Assembly (NCBI GenBank): GCA_020634515.1
Contig: JACKBL010000001.1
Coordinates: 558,001-622,000 of the forward strand
DNA from: Ardenticatenales bacterium
GTDB lineage: Bacteria > Chloroflexota > Anaerolineae > Promineifilales > Promineifilaceae
Length of the DNA stretch: 64,000 nucleotides
Reading direction: 5' to 3'
The notes beneath the pieces were generated by a model. The model was not told the origin of the DNA. It worked only from the letters and a program-made list of their open reading frames with translations, and searched no databases. The translations under genes were made by a program, and so were the position numbers. Positions 55,124 to 62,716 of this stretch are shown here, one piece after another. Each line of letters opens with the position of its first letter. The first letter of the stretch is position 1.

Positions 55124-56173
55124 ATGACCAAGATTCCCGTTGCCGTCCTGGCCGCCACCGGCGCGGTCGGCCAACGTTTTGTGCAATTGCTGGCAGACCA
55201 TCCCTGGTTTGAAGTCACCGCGGTGACCGGTTCGGACCGCACCGTAGGCCGTCGCTATGGTGAGGGTGTGCAGTGGGTGATTCCGGGGGAACCCCCCGCG
55301 TCCATCGCCGACCTGACGGTGCTGCCCAGCGAGCCTAATCTGGACGTCCCCCTGGTTTTTTCGGCGCTGCCGACGGATTTGGCGCGCGAGTTGGAGCCAC
55401 AGTTCGCCGCCGCCGGATACGCGGTTGCCACCAATGCCTCCGCCTTCCGCATGGCGGAGCATGTGCCCCTGCTGATTCCGGAGATCAATCCCGACCACAC
55501 GGGCCTGATTCGCCGCCAGCAGGAGGTAAACGGCTGGTCGGGGTTCATCGTAGCCAGCCCCAATTGCTCTACGACCAGCGCCGTGCTGCCCATGAAAATA
55601 TGGCAGGATGCCTTTGGGCTGGAGGCGGCCATTATGGTAACGTTACAAGCCATTTCGGGCGCGGGTTATCCGGGCGTGCCATCCATGGCCATCTCGGATA
55701 ACGTGATCCCGCACATCGGCGGCGAGGACAAGAAACTGGAAAACGAGCCAAAGAAACTGTTGGGCCTGGTGCGGGATGGGGAATTGACGCTGGCGGACCT
55801 GCGCGTCAGTGCGCAGGCGAACCGCGTTCCGGTGTTGGATGGGCATCTGGCCAGCGTTTCCGTAAAGGTGAGCCGTCCGCCATCGGTGGCGGAGGCGATT
55901 GCGGCGCTGGAGACGTGGCAGCCGCCCGCCGCGTGCGCGGGACTGCCCAGTAGCACCCCGCGGACGCTTATTTACCGGCATGAAGAGGACCGCCCGCAGC
56001 CACGGCTGGATCGGGACGCGGAAAATGGGATGGCCTGGACGGTGGGGAAGGTGCGGGCGTGTGATGTGCTGGATTTGCGCTACATGGCGCTGACGCACAA
56101 TACGCTGCGCGGCGCGGCCAGCGGGTCGATCCTGAATGGGGAGTTGTTGGTGCGGCAGGGATATGTGAAGTAG
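55124..56173 (+). CDS. asd: Aspartate-semialdehyde dehydrogenase
   Basis: 349 residues, cytoplasmic. The nucleotide-binding loop is ATGAVGQ (11-17), the catalytic Cys is C148 in SPNCSTT and the acid/base His is H241 in LDGHLAS. It belongs to the archaeal/fungal-type ASADH branch, judging by the SPNCSTT box and the IGGEDKKLENE stretch. The enzyme reduces aspartyl phosphate to aspartate semialdehyde with NADPH, supplying lysine/diaminopimelate, threonine and methionine synthesis. AAGGAG lies 10 nt before the ATG. No other pathway gene is adjacent; it stands alone. Confidence 0.95.
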   Translation: MTKIPVAVLAATGAVGQRFVQLLADHPWFEVTAVTGSDRTVGRRYGEGVQWVIPGEPPASIADLTVLPSEPNLDVPLVFSALPTDLARELEPQFAAAGYAVATNASAFRMAEHVPLLIPEINPDHTGLIRRQQEVNGWSGFIVASPNCSTTSAVLPMKIWQDAFGLEAAIMVTLQAISGAGYPGVPSMAISDNVIPHIGGEDKKLENEPKKLLGLVRDGELTLADLRVSAQANRVPVLDGHLASVSVKVSRPPSVAEAIAALETWQPPAACAGLPSSTPRTLIYRHEEDRPQPRLDRDAENGMAWTVGKVRACDVLDLRYMALTHNTLRGAASGSILNGELLVRQGYVK

Positions 56174-56277
56174 GGAGAGGGTTGTTCGTGGCGAAGGGAT
56201 GCCGGCATTTCCTCTCAAGCATTGGGGGGCATCGTTGGGTTGGAATGCCGGCATTTCCGCGCGCTTATTCCCTTGAG

Positions 56278-56376
56278 TCGAGTCTGGCCAAATCCACGCA
56301 GGGTGAGCGGCGTCGAGGCTTCAGCCGGCCAAGCCCCCTATGTGGGTCGGTTGAAGTTGCCACGTCACGAACACTC
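56278..56376 (-). repeat. Dispersed intergenic repeat family R1, copy 5 (degenerate)
   Basis: GAGTCTGGCCAAATCC, GGCTTCAGCCGGCC, CTATGTGGG and GGTTGAAG: recognisable R1 modules, more diverged than copies 1-3. Confidence 0.5.
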
Positions 56377-56415
56377 GCGTCCTGTACATGACAGGTGGGT
56401 AGTACCAACACCGTG

Positions 56416-56444
56416 TCGACAAACGTTCAACATTTGACTATAAT
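56416..56444 (+). promoter_or_regulatory. Sigma-70-like promoter of arylsulfotransferase gene 1
   Basis: TCGACA (56416-56421), 17-nt spacer, perfect TATAAT (56439-56444). It implies a leader of about 360 nt. Confidence 0.6.
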
Positions 56445-56700
56445 CTAAAAACAAAGCCATACAGTTCGCCGGTACTTCGCTGCGCGACGAGCCGTGCGTA
56501 TTTTTCGCCGTGGAATGTGCGCGAATTGAATAGTGTTGCAGCGCGTGAAAGGGTAGCGCGCTCCGCGTCCGCATCCGCGGACCGAGCCTCCACACCCATA
56601 AATCAACGGGAAAACATAATAATCCGAGCGAAAAGCACTTTGCCAGGGTGTTGTTTGCGCAGCCAGGGCGACATCCCGGTGAGAGGATCGCAGCGCCGTT

Positions 56701-56750
56701 AGCTCGTGCGTCGGCACGCTGCCTTTTTTTAGGACGCACTCCAGCGTCCT
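56701..56750 (+). terminator. Possible attenuator in the leader of arylsulfotransferase gene 1
   Basis: CGTGC-GTCG-GCACG stem followed after CTGCC by seven Ts (56724-56730), then a second hairpin AGGACGC/GCGTCCT (56731-56750). It lies between promoter and gene. Confidence 0.5.
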
Positions 56751-56812
56751 CCACTCTGCGTTACCGCATATGCCGGCAACGCGCCACAATATCAGAACCC
56801 GCGGAGGGAAAA

Positions 56813-58684
56813 ATGAGAAAGATGTTTTTCGTTCTTCTGGTTTGTATGTTGTTTGTTGTTCCCGTGGCCTTTGCCGGGGAAGGTGCCGCCGCCACGCCAG
56901 ACACGGTGGTGACAATTACGCCCAATCTGCCCACCGGTCAGCTTCTGGGCACGCCTATTCAGTTCACGATTTCCGTCGATGATGCCGATCCCTACCTGTA
57001 TCGTTTTTCCGCCGGCAGACAGGGAGAAGCGATGCACATTATTTACGATTACACGCCGGACAATGTGCTGACGTGGACCCCCATTGAAGATGGCCTGTTC
57101 GTCGTGCAGGCCTCGGCCAAGAATCGGAACACGGGGCAGATCAGCACCACCTCCATCACCTACCTTATCCGGCCGCGCGCGCCCCTGTCGCCTGTTGTTT
57201 CGTTCTCAACCAACAACCTGGTGGCCCTGTACAGCGCCCCCAAGTGCCCGGCGGGGTATAAAATGCGCGTCGTCTTCATTGAGTTCCAGACAACGCGCCC
57301 GTCGTCCACCGACAAAAAACCGTGTGATGGCGCGCATACGATGAACTTCTACATTGGGGGGATGCACGAGGGGGGCCTCTACTTTATGCTGCACCAGGTG
57401 TACAACCCGCAGGGCAATCCTGTCGCTACGGGGCCAGTGAAGTACTTTATTGCCGGCACGGTCCCCCTCATAAAGCCGTTCGCCTACCCCTACGTCGCTC
57501 CCGGACCGCAAACAAGCTATGCGGAAATCCTCGTTCTGCTTTCTCCCATCAACGGCACCGACACAACCCCCGCCTACCCCCACGCGCGCGACCTGGGTGG
57601 GCGGATGGTCTGGTACTATGACCACAACGTGAACCAGACCCAGTTCATGCGCCCCGTTCCGGGCGGCACTTTTCTCATTCGCGCGGACCGCCCGGACGTG
57701 CAAGGGCAGATTATGCGTGAAGTAGACCTGGCCGGCAACGTGGTGCGGGAAACAACCGTGGAAGCCGTTGACGCGCAGATAAAGGCCATGGGGTTCACGG
57801 ATGACTTTACCACGTTCCACCACGAAGCGCGGCTGATGGAAAATGGCTACTACGTCATGCTGGGCAACAACGAGCGCATCCTTGTTGACGTGCAGGGGCC
57901 TGGTCCCGTAGACGTCATTGGGGATTACATCGTGGTTCTGGACCACGAATGGCAGGTTGTTTGGGCCTGGAACGCCTTCGACCATCTGGACCCGGCCCGC
58001 CTCGCCATTCTCGACGAGCATTGCGTCAGCCAGGGGCCTGGTTGCCCGCCGCTGTTCCTGGACGTGATCGCCAACGACTGGACGCACGCCAATTCCGTGG
58101 CCTACACGCCCGACGGCAATCTGTTGCTCTCCATGCGCCACCAGGACTGGGTGGTGAAACTGAATTACGCCAACGGCGCCGGTGATGGCAGCGTGATCTG
58201 GCGCCTGGGACCTGACGGTGACTTCACGCTCAATGATCCGGACCCCAATGCCTGGCTGACGCACCAACACGACGCCAATTATGTTGCCGGCAATCAGATC
58301 GCGTTGTTTGACAATGGCAACACCCGCTGCGCGGCTGATCCGGAGCTTTGCTACAGCCGCGGGCAGGTATACCAGATTGATGAAGTGAATATGACAGCTT
58401 CGTTGGTACTGAATGCCGACCTGGGCAACTATTCATTTGCTCTGGGCAGCGCGGAGAAGTTGTCTAACGGCAATTACCACTTCAACTCCGGCATCCAGCC
58501 CGTGGGTACGTACCTGATCAGCACGGCGCAGGAGGTGTCGCCGGACGGAACAACCAACTACAGCCTGCTGCTGGAGTTAGGGGCGTACCGCTCGTTCCGC
58601 ATGGTGAATATGTATTCAAAGCCGGGCAGCCCGCCGATCACGGACCTGATCAATCCGCTGGATTACGTCAACCCCGCGGATTAA
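56813..58684 (+). CDS. Secreted arylsulfotransferase (ASST)-family protein 1
   Basis: 623 residues from the ATG at 56813 (GGAGGG just upstream; the frame is open further 5' but lacks a signal). Signal peptide MRKMFFVLLVCMLFVVPVAFAG. A beta-sandwich N-terminal region (about 30-200) is followed by a propeller-like ASST domain (about 220-590) with the conserved blocks TTFHHEARL, VIGDYIVVLD, DWTHANSVAY, LLLSMRHQDWVVKL and HQHDANY. PF05935 enzymes move sulfate between phenolic compounds without PAPS, but many homologues are untested, so the activity here is inferred. Extracellular or membrane-outer face. Paired with a close paralogue 140 nt downstream. Confidence 0.8.
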   Translation: MRKMFFVLLVCMLFVVPVAFAGEGAAATPDTVVTITPNLPTGQLLGTPIQFTISVDDADPYLYRFSAGRQGEAMHIIYDYTPDNVLTWTPIEDGLFVVQASAKNRNTGQISTTSITYLIRPRAPLSPVVSFSTNNLVALYSAPKCPAGYKMRVVFIEFQTTRPSSTDKKPCDGAHTMNFYIGGMHEGGLYFMLHQVYNPQGNPVATGPVKYFIAGTVPLIKPFAYPYVAPGPQTSYAEILVLLSPINGTDTTPAYPHARDLGGRMVWYYDHNVNQTQFMRPVPGGTFLIRADRPDVQGQIMREVDLAGNVVRETTVEAVDAQIKAMGFTDDFTTFHHEARLMENGYYVMLGNNERILVDVQGPGPVDVIGDYIVVLDHEWQVVWAWNAFDHLDPARLAILDEHCVSQGPGCPPLFLDVIANDWTHANSVAYTPDGNLLLSMRHQDWVVKLNYANGAGDGSVIWRLGPDGDFTLNDPDPNAWLTHQHDANYVAGNQIALFDNGNTRCAADPELCYSRGQVYQIDEVNMTASLVLNADLGNYSFALGSAEKLSNGNYHFNSGIQPVGTYLISTAQEVSPDGTTNYSLLLELGAYRSFRMVNMYSKPGSPPITDLINPLDYVNPAD

Positions 58685-58685
58685 G

Positions 58686-58704
58686 CCTGATCCGCGGGAT
58701 CAGG
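58686..58704 (+). terminator. Hairpin after arylsulfotransferase gene 1
   Basis: CCTGATCC/GGATCAGG around CGC, directly after the stop, followed only by a weak T content. A second 10-bp stem GAGGAGTGAC/GTCACTCCTC lies at 58739-58773. Confidence 0.5.
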
Positions 58705-58825
58705 TTCAGGTCTGAGTCGTTTTGGCGAAAATCTCCACGAGGAGTGACGTTTCCAGAAGGAATGTCACTCCTCATGCCGGCATCATTCAAAGCTTCACAC
58801 TTTCCTGACAGGAGGGAACCCCATT

Positions 58826-60682
58826 ATGAAGAAATGGTTATTACTGTTTGTGCTGCTGGGCGCGTTTGTGACTGGCCTGATACAGAAAACACGAACGACG
58901 GATGCGGCAAATGCCGGCACTTTTTCCGTCCAACTCACACCAGACATCCCCTCCGGGCAGCTCGTAGGCACGATCATTAACTGGACCGTCACCGCCGATC
59001 CGCCCGGCAATTATGAATACCGTTTTAGCTACCTGCCCTACGGCGACAACATCCGCCTGATGTATGATTTCCAGGAGAGCAACGTCTTCGAGTGGGCGCT
59101 CCTGGGTGATGGCGCGTATATGGTGGTGGCCACCGTGCGCGACCGCGACACCGGCGAAACGGTGCAGGCAACGCATGGCTTCTACTACCTGCCGCGCACC
59201 ACCACGGAACCCGTGGTTTCCGAATCGGGGCATCCGTTGACGGCTTTATACAGCGCCGCGCCCTGCCCGGCGGGCCAATCGATGCGCGTCATATTCTGGG
59301 CGCGGGGCACGAACCGTGCCACGGCCACGAACAAGCAGTTGTGTGATGGCGTGCATAGTATGAATTTTTATATTGCCGGCATGTACCCCACGGCATTCTA
59401 CTGGCTAAGACACGAGACCTTCGACGCGCAAGGCAACAGCCTCGGCTATGGCCCCCCGCGCTACCACATTACCCGGTTTATTCTCTACCAATTCCTGCCC
59501 CCCAACGACATCACCATTCCGCCCAACGGAGATACCAGCCTCTACGAGAACCTCATTCTCCACTCCGCGATCATTGGAACCGTGAACCATGACAACTTCC
59601 CCTACGCCACGGACCTCCTGGGGCGGCCCATGTGGGGCTACCTCCGCGAATTTTTCAATGCTGTCTGGCTGCTGCGCCCCATGCCCGGCGGCACGTTCAC
59701 TATCATTCTGGATGGAGCCGATCGGGCAGACCAGGTGCTGCGCGAAGTGGACCTGAACGGCAACGTCGTGCGGCAGACGAACATCCCGCGCATCAACGAA
59801 CAACTGGCGGACCTGGGACTGGAGCCGGCCACATCTTTTCATCATGACGCCACGCTGCTGCCTAACGGGGACATGGCCATCATCGCCAGCACTGAACGCA
59901 TCCTCGTGGATGTGCAGGGACCCGGTCCCGTGGACGTGATTGGCGACTACGTGATTGTGCTGGACCCGAACTGGCAAGTGAAGTGGGCGTGGGACAGCTT
60001 CGCGCACCTGGATCCGGCGCGGGCGGCCGTGCTGGGGGAAACGTGCGTCAACGAGGGTCCGGGCTGCCCGCCCGTGCTGCTGGATGACATCGCCAACGAT
60101 TGGACCCACTCGAATTCCGTGACGCCGACGCCCGATGGCCATCTGCTCCTCTCCATTCGCCACCAGGATTGGGTGGTGAAGATCAACTACGCCAACGGCG
60201 CGGGGGATGGAACCGTCTTCTGGCATCTGGGGCCGGCGGGTGACTTTGACCTGGGCACAGAGGATGACACGCTGTGGAATACGCACCAACATGACGCGCA
60301 TTTCATCAGCGAGAATCAGATTATCCTCTACGACAACGGCAATACGCGCTGCGCGGCCGATGCGCAGCTTTGCTACAGCCGCGGGCAGGTGTTCCAGATC
60401 AATGAAGCGAATATGACGGCGTCATTGGTGCTGAATGCCAATTTGGGCACGTATGCGTTTGCGTTGGGCAGCGCGCAGACGCTGGCGAATGGGAATTATC
60501 ACTTTGATTCCGGGATTCAAACGGGGGAGATGGTGAATTATTCGCTGGCGCAGGAGGTGCTGCCGGATGGGACGTTGAATTATGAGCTGTATACGGAAAT
60601 GCCGGCATACCGCTCCTTCCGCGTCCCCAATCTTTACCTCACCAACGACCCCGTCCCCTTGCTGCCCCTGATCGAGCGATAA
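58826..60682 (+). CDS. Secreted arylsulfotransferase (ASST)-family protein 2
   Basis: 618 residues, preceded by GGAGGGA. Signal/anchor KKWLLLFVLLGAFVTGLIQ. Domain order is as in protein 1, with matching blocks SFHHDATLL, VIGDYVIVLD, DWTHSNSVTP, LLLSIRHQDWVVKINYANG and HQHDAHF, so the two arose by tandem duplication. The N-terminal beta region retains LYSAAPCPAGQSMRVIFWA (compare LYSAPKCPAGYKMRVVFIE in protein 1). Substrate unknown. Two hairpins separate it from protein 1, so independent expression is possible. Confidence 0.8.
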   Translation: MKKWLLLFVLLGAFVTGLIQKTRTTDAANAGTFSVQLTPDIPSGQLVGTIINWTVTADPPGNYEYRFSYLPYGDNIRLMYDFQESNVFEWALLGDGAYMVVATVRDRDTGETVQATHGFYYLPRTTTEPVVSESGHPLTALYSAAPCPAGQSMRVIFWARGTNRATATNKQLCDGVHSMNFYIAGMYPTAFYWLRHETFDAQGNSLGYGPPRYHITRFILYQFLPPNDITIPPNGDTSLYENLILHSAIIGTVNHDNFPYATDLLGRPMWGYLREFFNAVWLLRPMPGGTFTIILDGADRADQVLREVDLNGNVVRQTNIPRINEQLADLGLEPATSFHHDATLLPNGDMAIIASTERILVDVQGPGPVDVIGDYVIVLDPNWQVKWAWDSFAHLDPARAAVLGETCVNEGPGCPPVLLDDIANDWTHSNSVTPTPDGHLLLSIRHQDWVVKINYANGAGDGTVFWHLGPAGDFDLGTEDDTLWNTHQHDAHFISENQIILYDNGNTRCAADAQLCYSRGQVFQINEANMTASLVLNANLGTYAFALGSAQTLANGNYHFDSGIQTGEMVNYSLAQEVLPDGTLNYELYTEMPAYRSFRVPNLYLTNDPVPLLPLIER

Positions 60683-60689
60683 CCGGCCT

Positions 60690-60868
60690 CTTCCCGGAAG
60701 CTTCGTCACAGATGATGCCCCTGGATAACAGCTTCCGGGAAGATGTTGCATTCGCGGAACGCCATTCCGCCGCTGAAAATGATCTTCCCGGAAGCTTCGT
60801 CACGGATGATGCCCCTGGATAACAGCTTCCGGGAAGATGTTGTCATTGATGGTGCGCCGCGGCGCATG
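60690..60868. repeat. Dispersed repeat family R5, locus 2 (two 53-bp units, inverted)
   Basis: Units at 60690-60742 and 60784-60836, reverse complement of those at 50648 and 50724, again as a close pair and with the same ATGTTGTCATTGATGG ... GCGCCGCGGCGC flank. It lies between the convergent arylsulfotransferase 2 and pgk genes. Confidence 0.8.
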
Positions 60869-60890
60869 AAGTTTCCTTCCTCAACGCGGC

Positions 60891-62105
60891 CTATTTATCA
60901 TCCAGCGCGGCAATGCCCGGCAGTGTCTTGCCTTCCAGCAGTTCCAGGCTGGCGCCGCCGCCCGTGCTCACGTGCGACATACGCGCCGTCAGCCCTGCAT
61001 TCTGCACCGCCGCCGCCGAATCGCCGCCGCCGATGATCACTTCCGCGCCGCCGTCGGCCAGGTCGGCCAGCAAGCTGGCGATGCGGTTTGTGCCTACGGC
61101 AAAGGGGCTGAACTCAAACACGCCCATGGGGCCATTCCAGACGACCAGCCGCGCTCCCGCCAACTGCGCCGCAAACTGAGCTACGGTTTGCGGGCCAATA
61201 TCCAGGGCCATTTTGTCGGCGGGGACGCCAGATGCCGGCACAATCGCCCCCTCCGCATCCGCCGCAAACCGATCCGCCACCACCAGGTCTGCCGGCAGCA
61301 CCAGCCGCTCCGCCGCCAGGTCCAGCAGGCGGGATGCCTCCCCCACCGCCTCCGCCTCCACCAGCGAAAGACCCATTTCGTACCCCTTCGCCCGCAGGAA
61401 GGTGTTCGCCATGCCGCCACCGATGAGGATCTTCTCCGCCTTTTGCAGCAGATTCTCAATCAGCTTAATTTTGTCCGAGATTTTCGCCCCCCCCATAATC
61501 GCCACGTAGGGGTGCGGCGGATTGGAAACCGCCTGCCCCAGCGCGCTCATTTCCTTGCCCATGAGGAAGCCGGCCACGGACGCCCCGCCCTTCGCGCGCA
61601 TGGCGTGGGCCACGCCTTCCGTACTTGCTTCGGCGCGGTGCGCCGTGCCAAACGCATCGTTGACGTACACATCCGCCAGGTCTGCCAGCCGCGCGGCCAG
61701 GGCCGGGTCATTCTTCTTCTCGCCGGGATGGAAGCGCGTGTTTTCCAACAGAACCACGTCGCCCGGCTGCATGGCCGCCGCCGCCTGCGTGACGCTGTCG
61801 CCGACCACGTCGTCCATTTTGCGCACGGGGCGGTCCAGCAAGGCGGACAGTCGCTCCGCCACCGGATTCATGGCGAACTGCCGGTCCGCCTCGGACTTGG
61901 GCCGCCCCAGGTGGGAGCAGAGGATGATGGCCGCGTGATGGGCCAGCAGGTAGTTGATGGTGGGCAGGGCGGCGCGGATGCGTGTGTCGTCCGTAACGGT
62001 GATGTTGTCGTTGGGGTCCTTGCTACTCAGGGGAACGTTGAAGTCCACCCGCACCAGCACTGTCTTCCCACTTACGTCAATGTCGGTGATCGTTTTCTTG
62101 TTCAT
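60891..62105 (-). CDS. pgk: Phosphoglycerate kinase
   Basis: 404 residues, cytoplasmic, standard bacterial length. Diagnostic blocks: VLVRVDFNVPL (N-terminal substrate loop), CSHLGRPK, VYVNDAFGTAHRAEAS, PYVAIMGGAKISDKI, GGGMANTFLRAKGYEMG and the C-terminal nucleotide site VIIGGGDSAAAV with STGGGASLELLEGK. It transfers phosphate between 1,3-bisphosphoglycerate and ADP in glycolysis and gluconeogenesis. GAGGAAAAC precedes the ATG. No gap or other glycolytic gene is adjacent. Confidence 0.97.
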   Translation of the reverse strand: MNKKTITDIDVSGKTVLVRVDFNVPLSSKDPNDNITVTDDTRIRAALPTINYLLAHHAAIILCSHLGRPKSEADRQFAMNPVAERLSALLDRPVRKMDDVVGDSVTQAAAAMQPGDVVLLENTRFHPGEKKNDPALAARLADLADVYVNDAFGTAHRAEASTEGVAHAMRAKGGASVAGFLMGKEMSALGQAVSNPPHPYVAIMGGAKISDKIKLIENLLQKAEKILIGGGMANTFLRAKGYEMGLSLVEAEAVGEASRLLDLAAERLVLPADLVVADRFAADAEGAIVPASGVPADKMALDIGPQTVAQFAAQLAGARLVVWNGPMGVFEFSPFAVGTNRIASLLADLADGGAEVIIGGGDSAAAVQNAGLTARMSHVSTGGGASLELLEGKTLPGIAALDDK

Positions 62106-62220
62106 GTTTTCCTCTCAACCGGGGGCATGCGCTGCGCCAGATGTTTGTTTGACAGCCACCGCCCCGGACATATATTTCGGCTACCTTCTTGCGCCAGGAC
62201 AAAAGCGCGTTTGTCGTCCA

Positions 62221-62226
62221 ATTATA
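62221..62226 (-). promoter_or_regulatory. Putative -10 element of pgk
   Basis: TATAAT on the minus strand, about 115 nt upstream of the start codon; no good -35 found. Confidence 0.4.
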
Positions 62227-62716
62227 AAGGAGTTGCCCATAGGCGGCACGCGCCACAATGCGCGAACCCCAAATGGGCTGGCTGAAGCCGCCACTCCCCA
62301 AACGCCCATGTCCTGTAGGGAGGAAAATGGCTCTAAAGTACTTGTATGCCGGCATTATCCTCCCCATTTCTTCGATTGACACCCCACCTGAAAAACATAT
62401 ACTGATTGACAATCTGGCATTTTATGCCCATTGTAGAATAAAGTCCTATACACTTAATAACCGCCCAAAAATAACTTCACATTTCTTCGGACGGTTACTG
62501 ACAAGCTGTCCGCACATTTAATTGCGGACGGCCACTTTAGGAACGGAAATTTTAAAAATAACGAAGTTGTTTCCTGACCGTTCCTTCAAACTGACTTTGC
62601 CATTCCATACTTTATTTCATCGTCAGTCTTAAGCCAGATTAGACCCATTTTCGGAGAGCGTTAGTCGGTCAGAAGAAGCCTGTTAGGGTTGCCATTTAAG
62701 TGCCTGGGAGGTAGCG
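62227..62716. repeat. Intergenic region with R3 and R2 modules (inverted) and R4-like remnant
   Basis: CAAAAATAACTTCACATTTC with CGGACGGTTACTGAC (R3, about 62463-62506), the GCTGTCCGCA ... TGCGGAC module (62508-62535), then R2 (about 62540-62632: GGAACGGAAATTTT ... CATTCCATACTTTATTTC), then CCAGATTAGACCCATTTTC ... GAGAGCGTTAGTCGG as near 2050-2110. No ORF supported. Confidence 0.65.
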
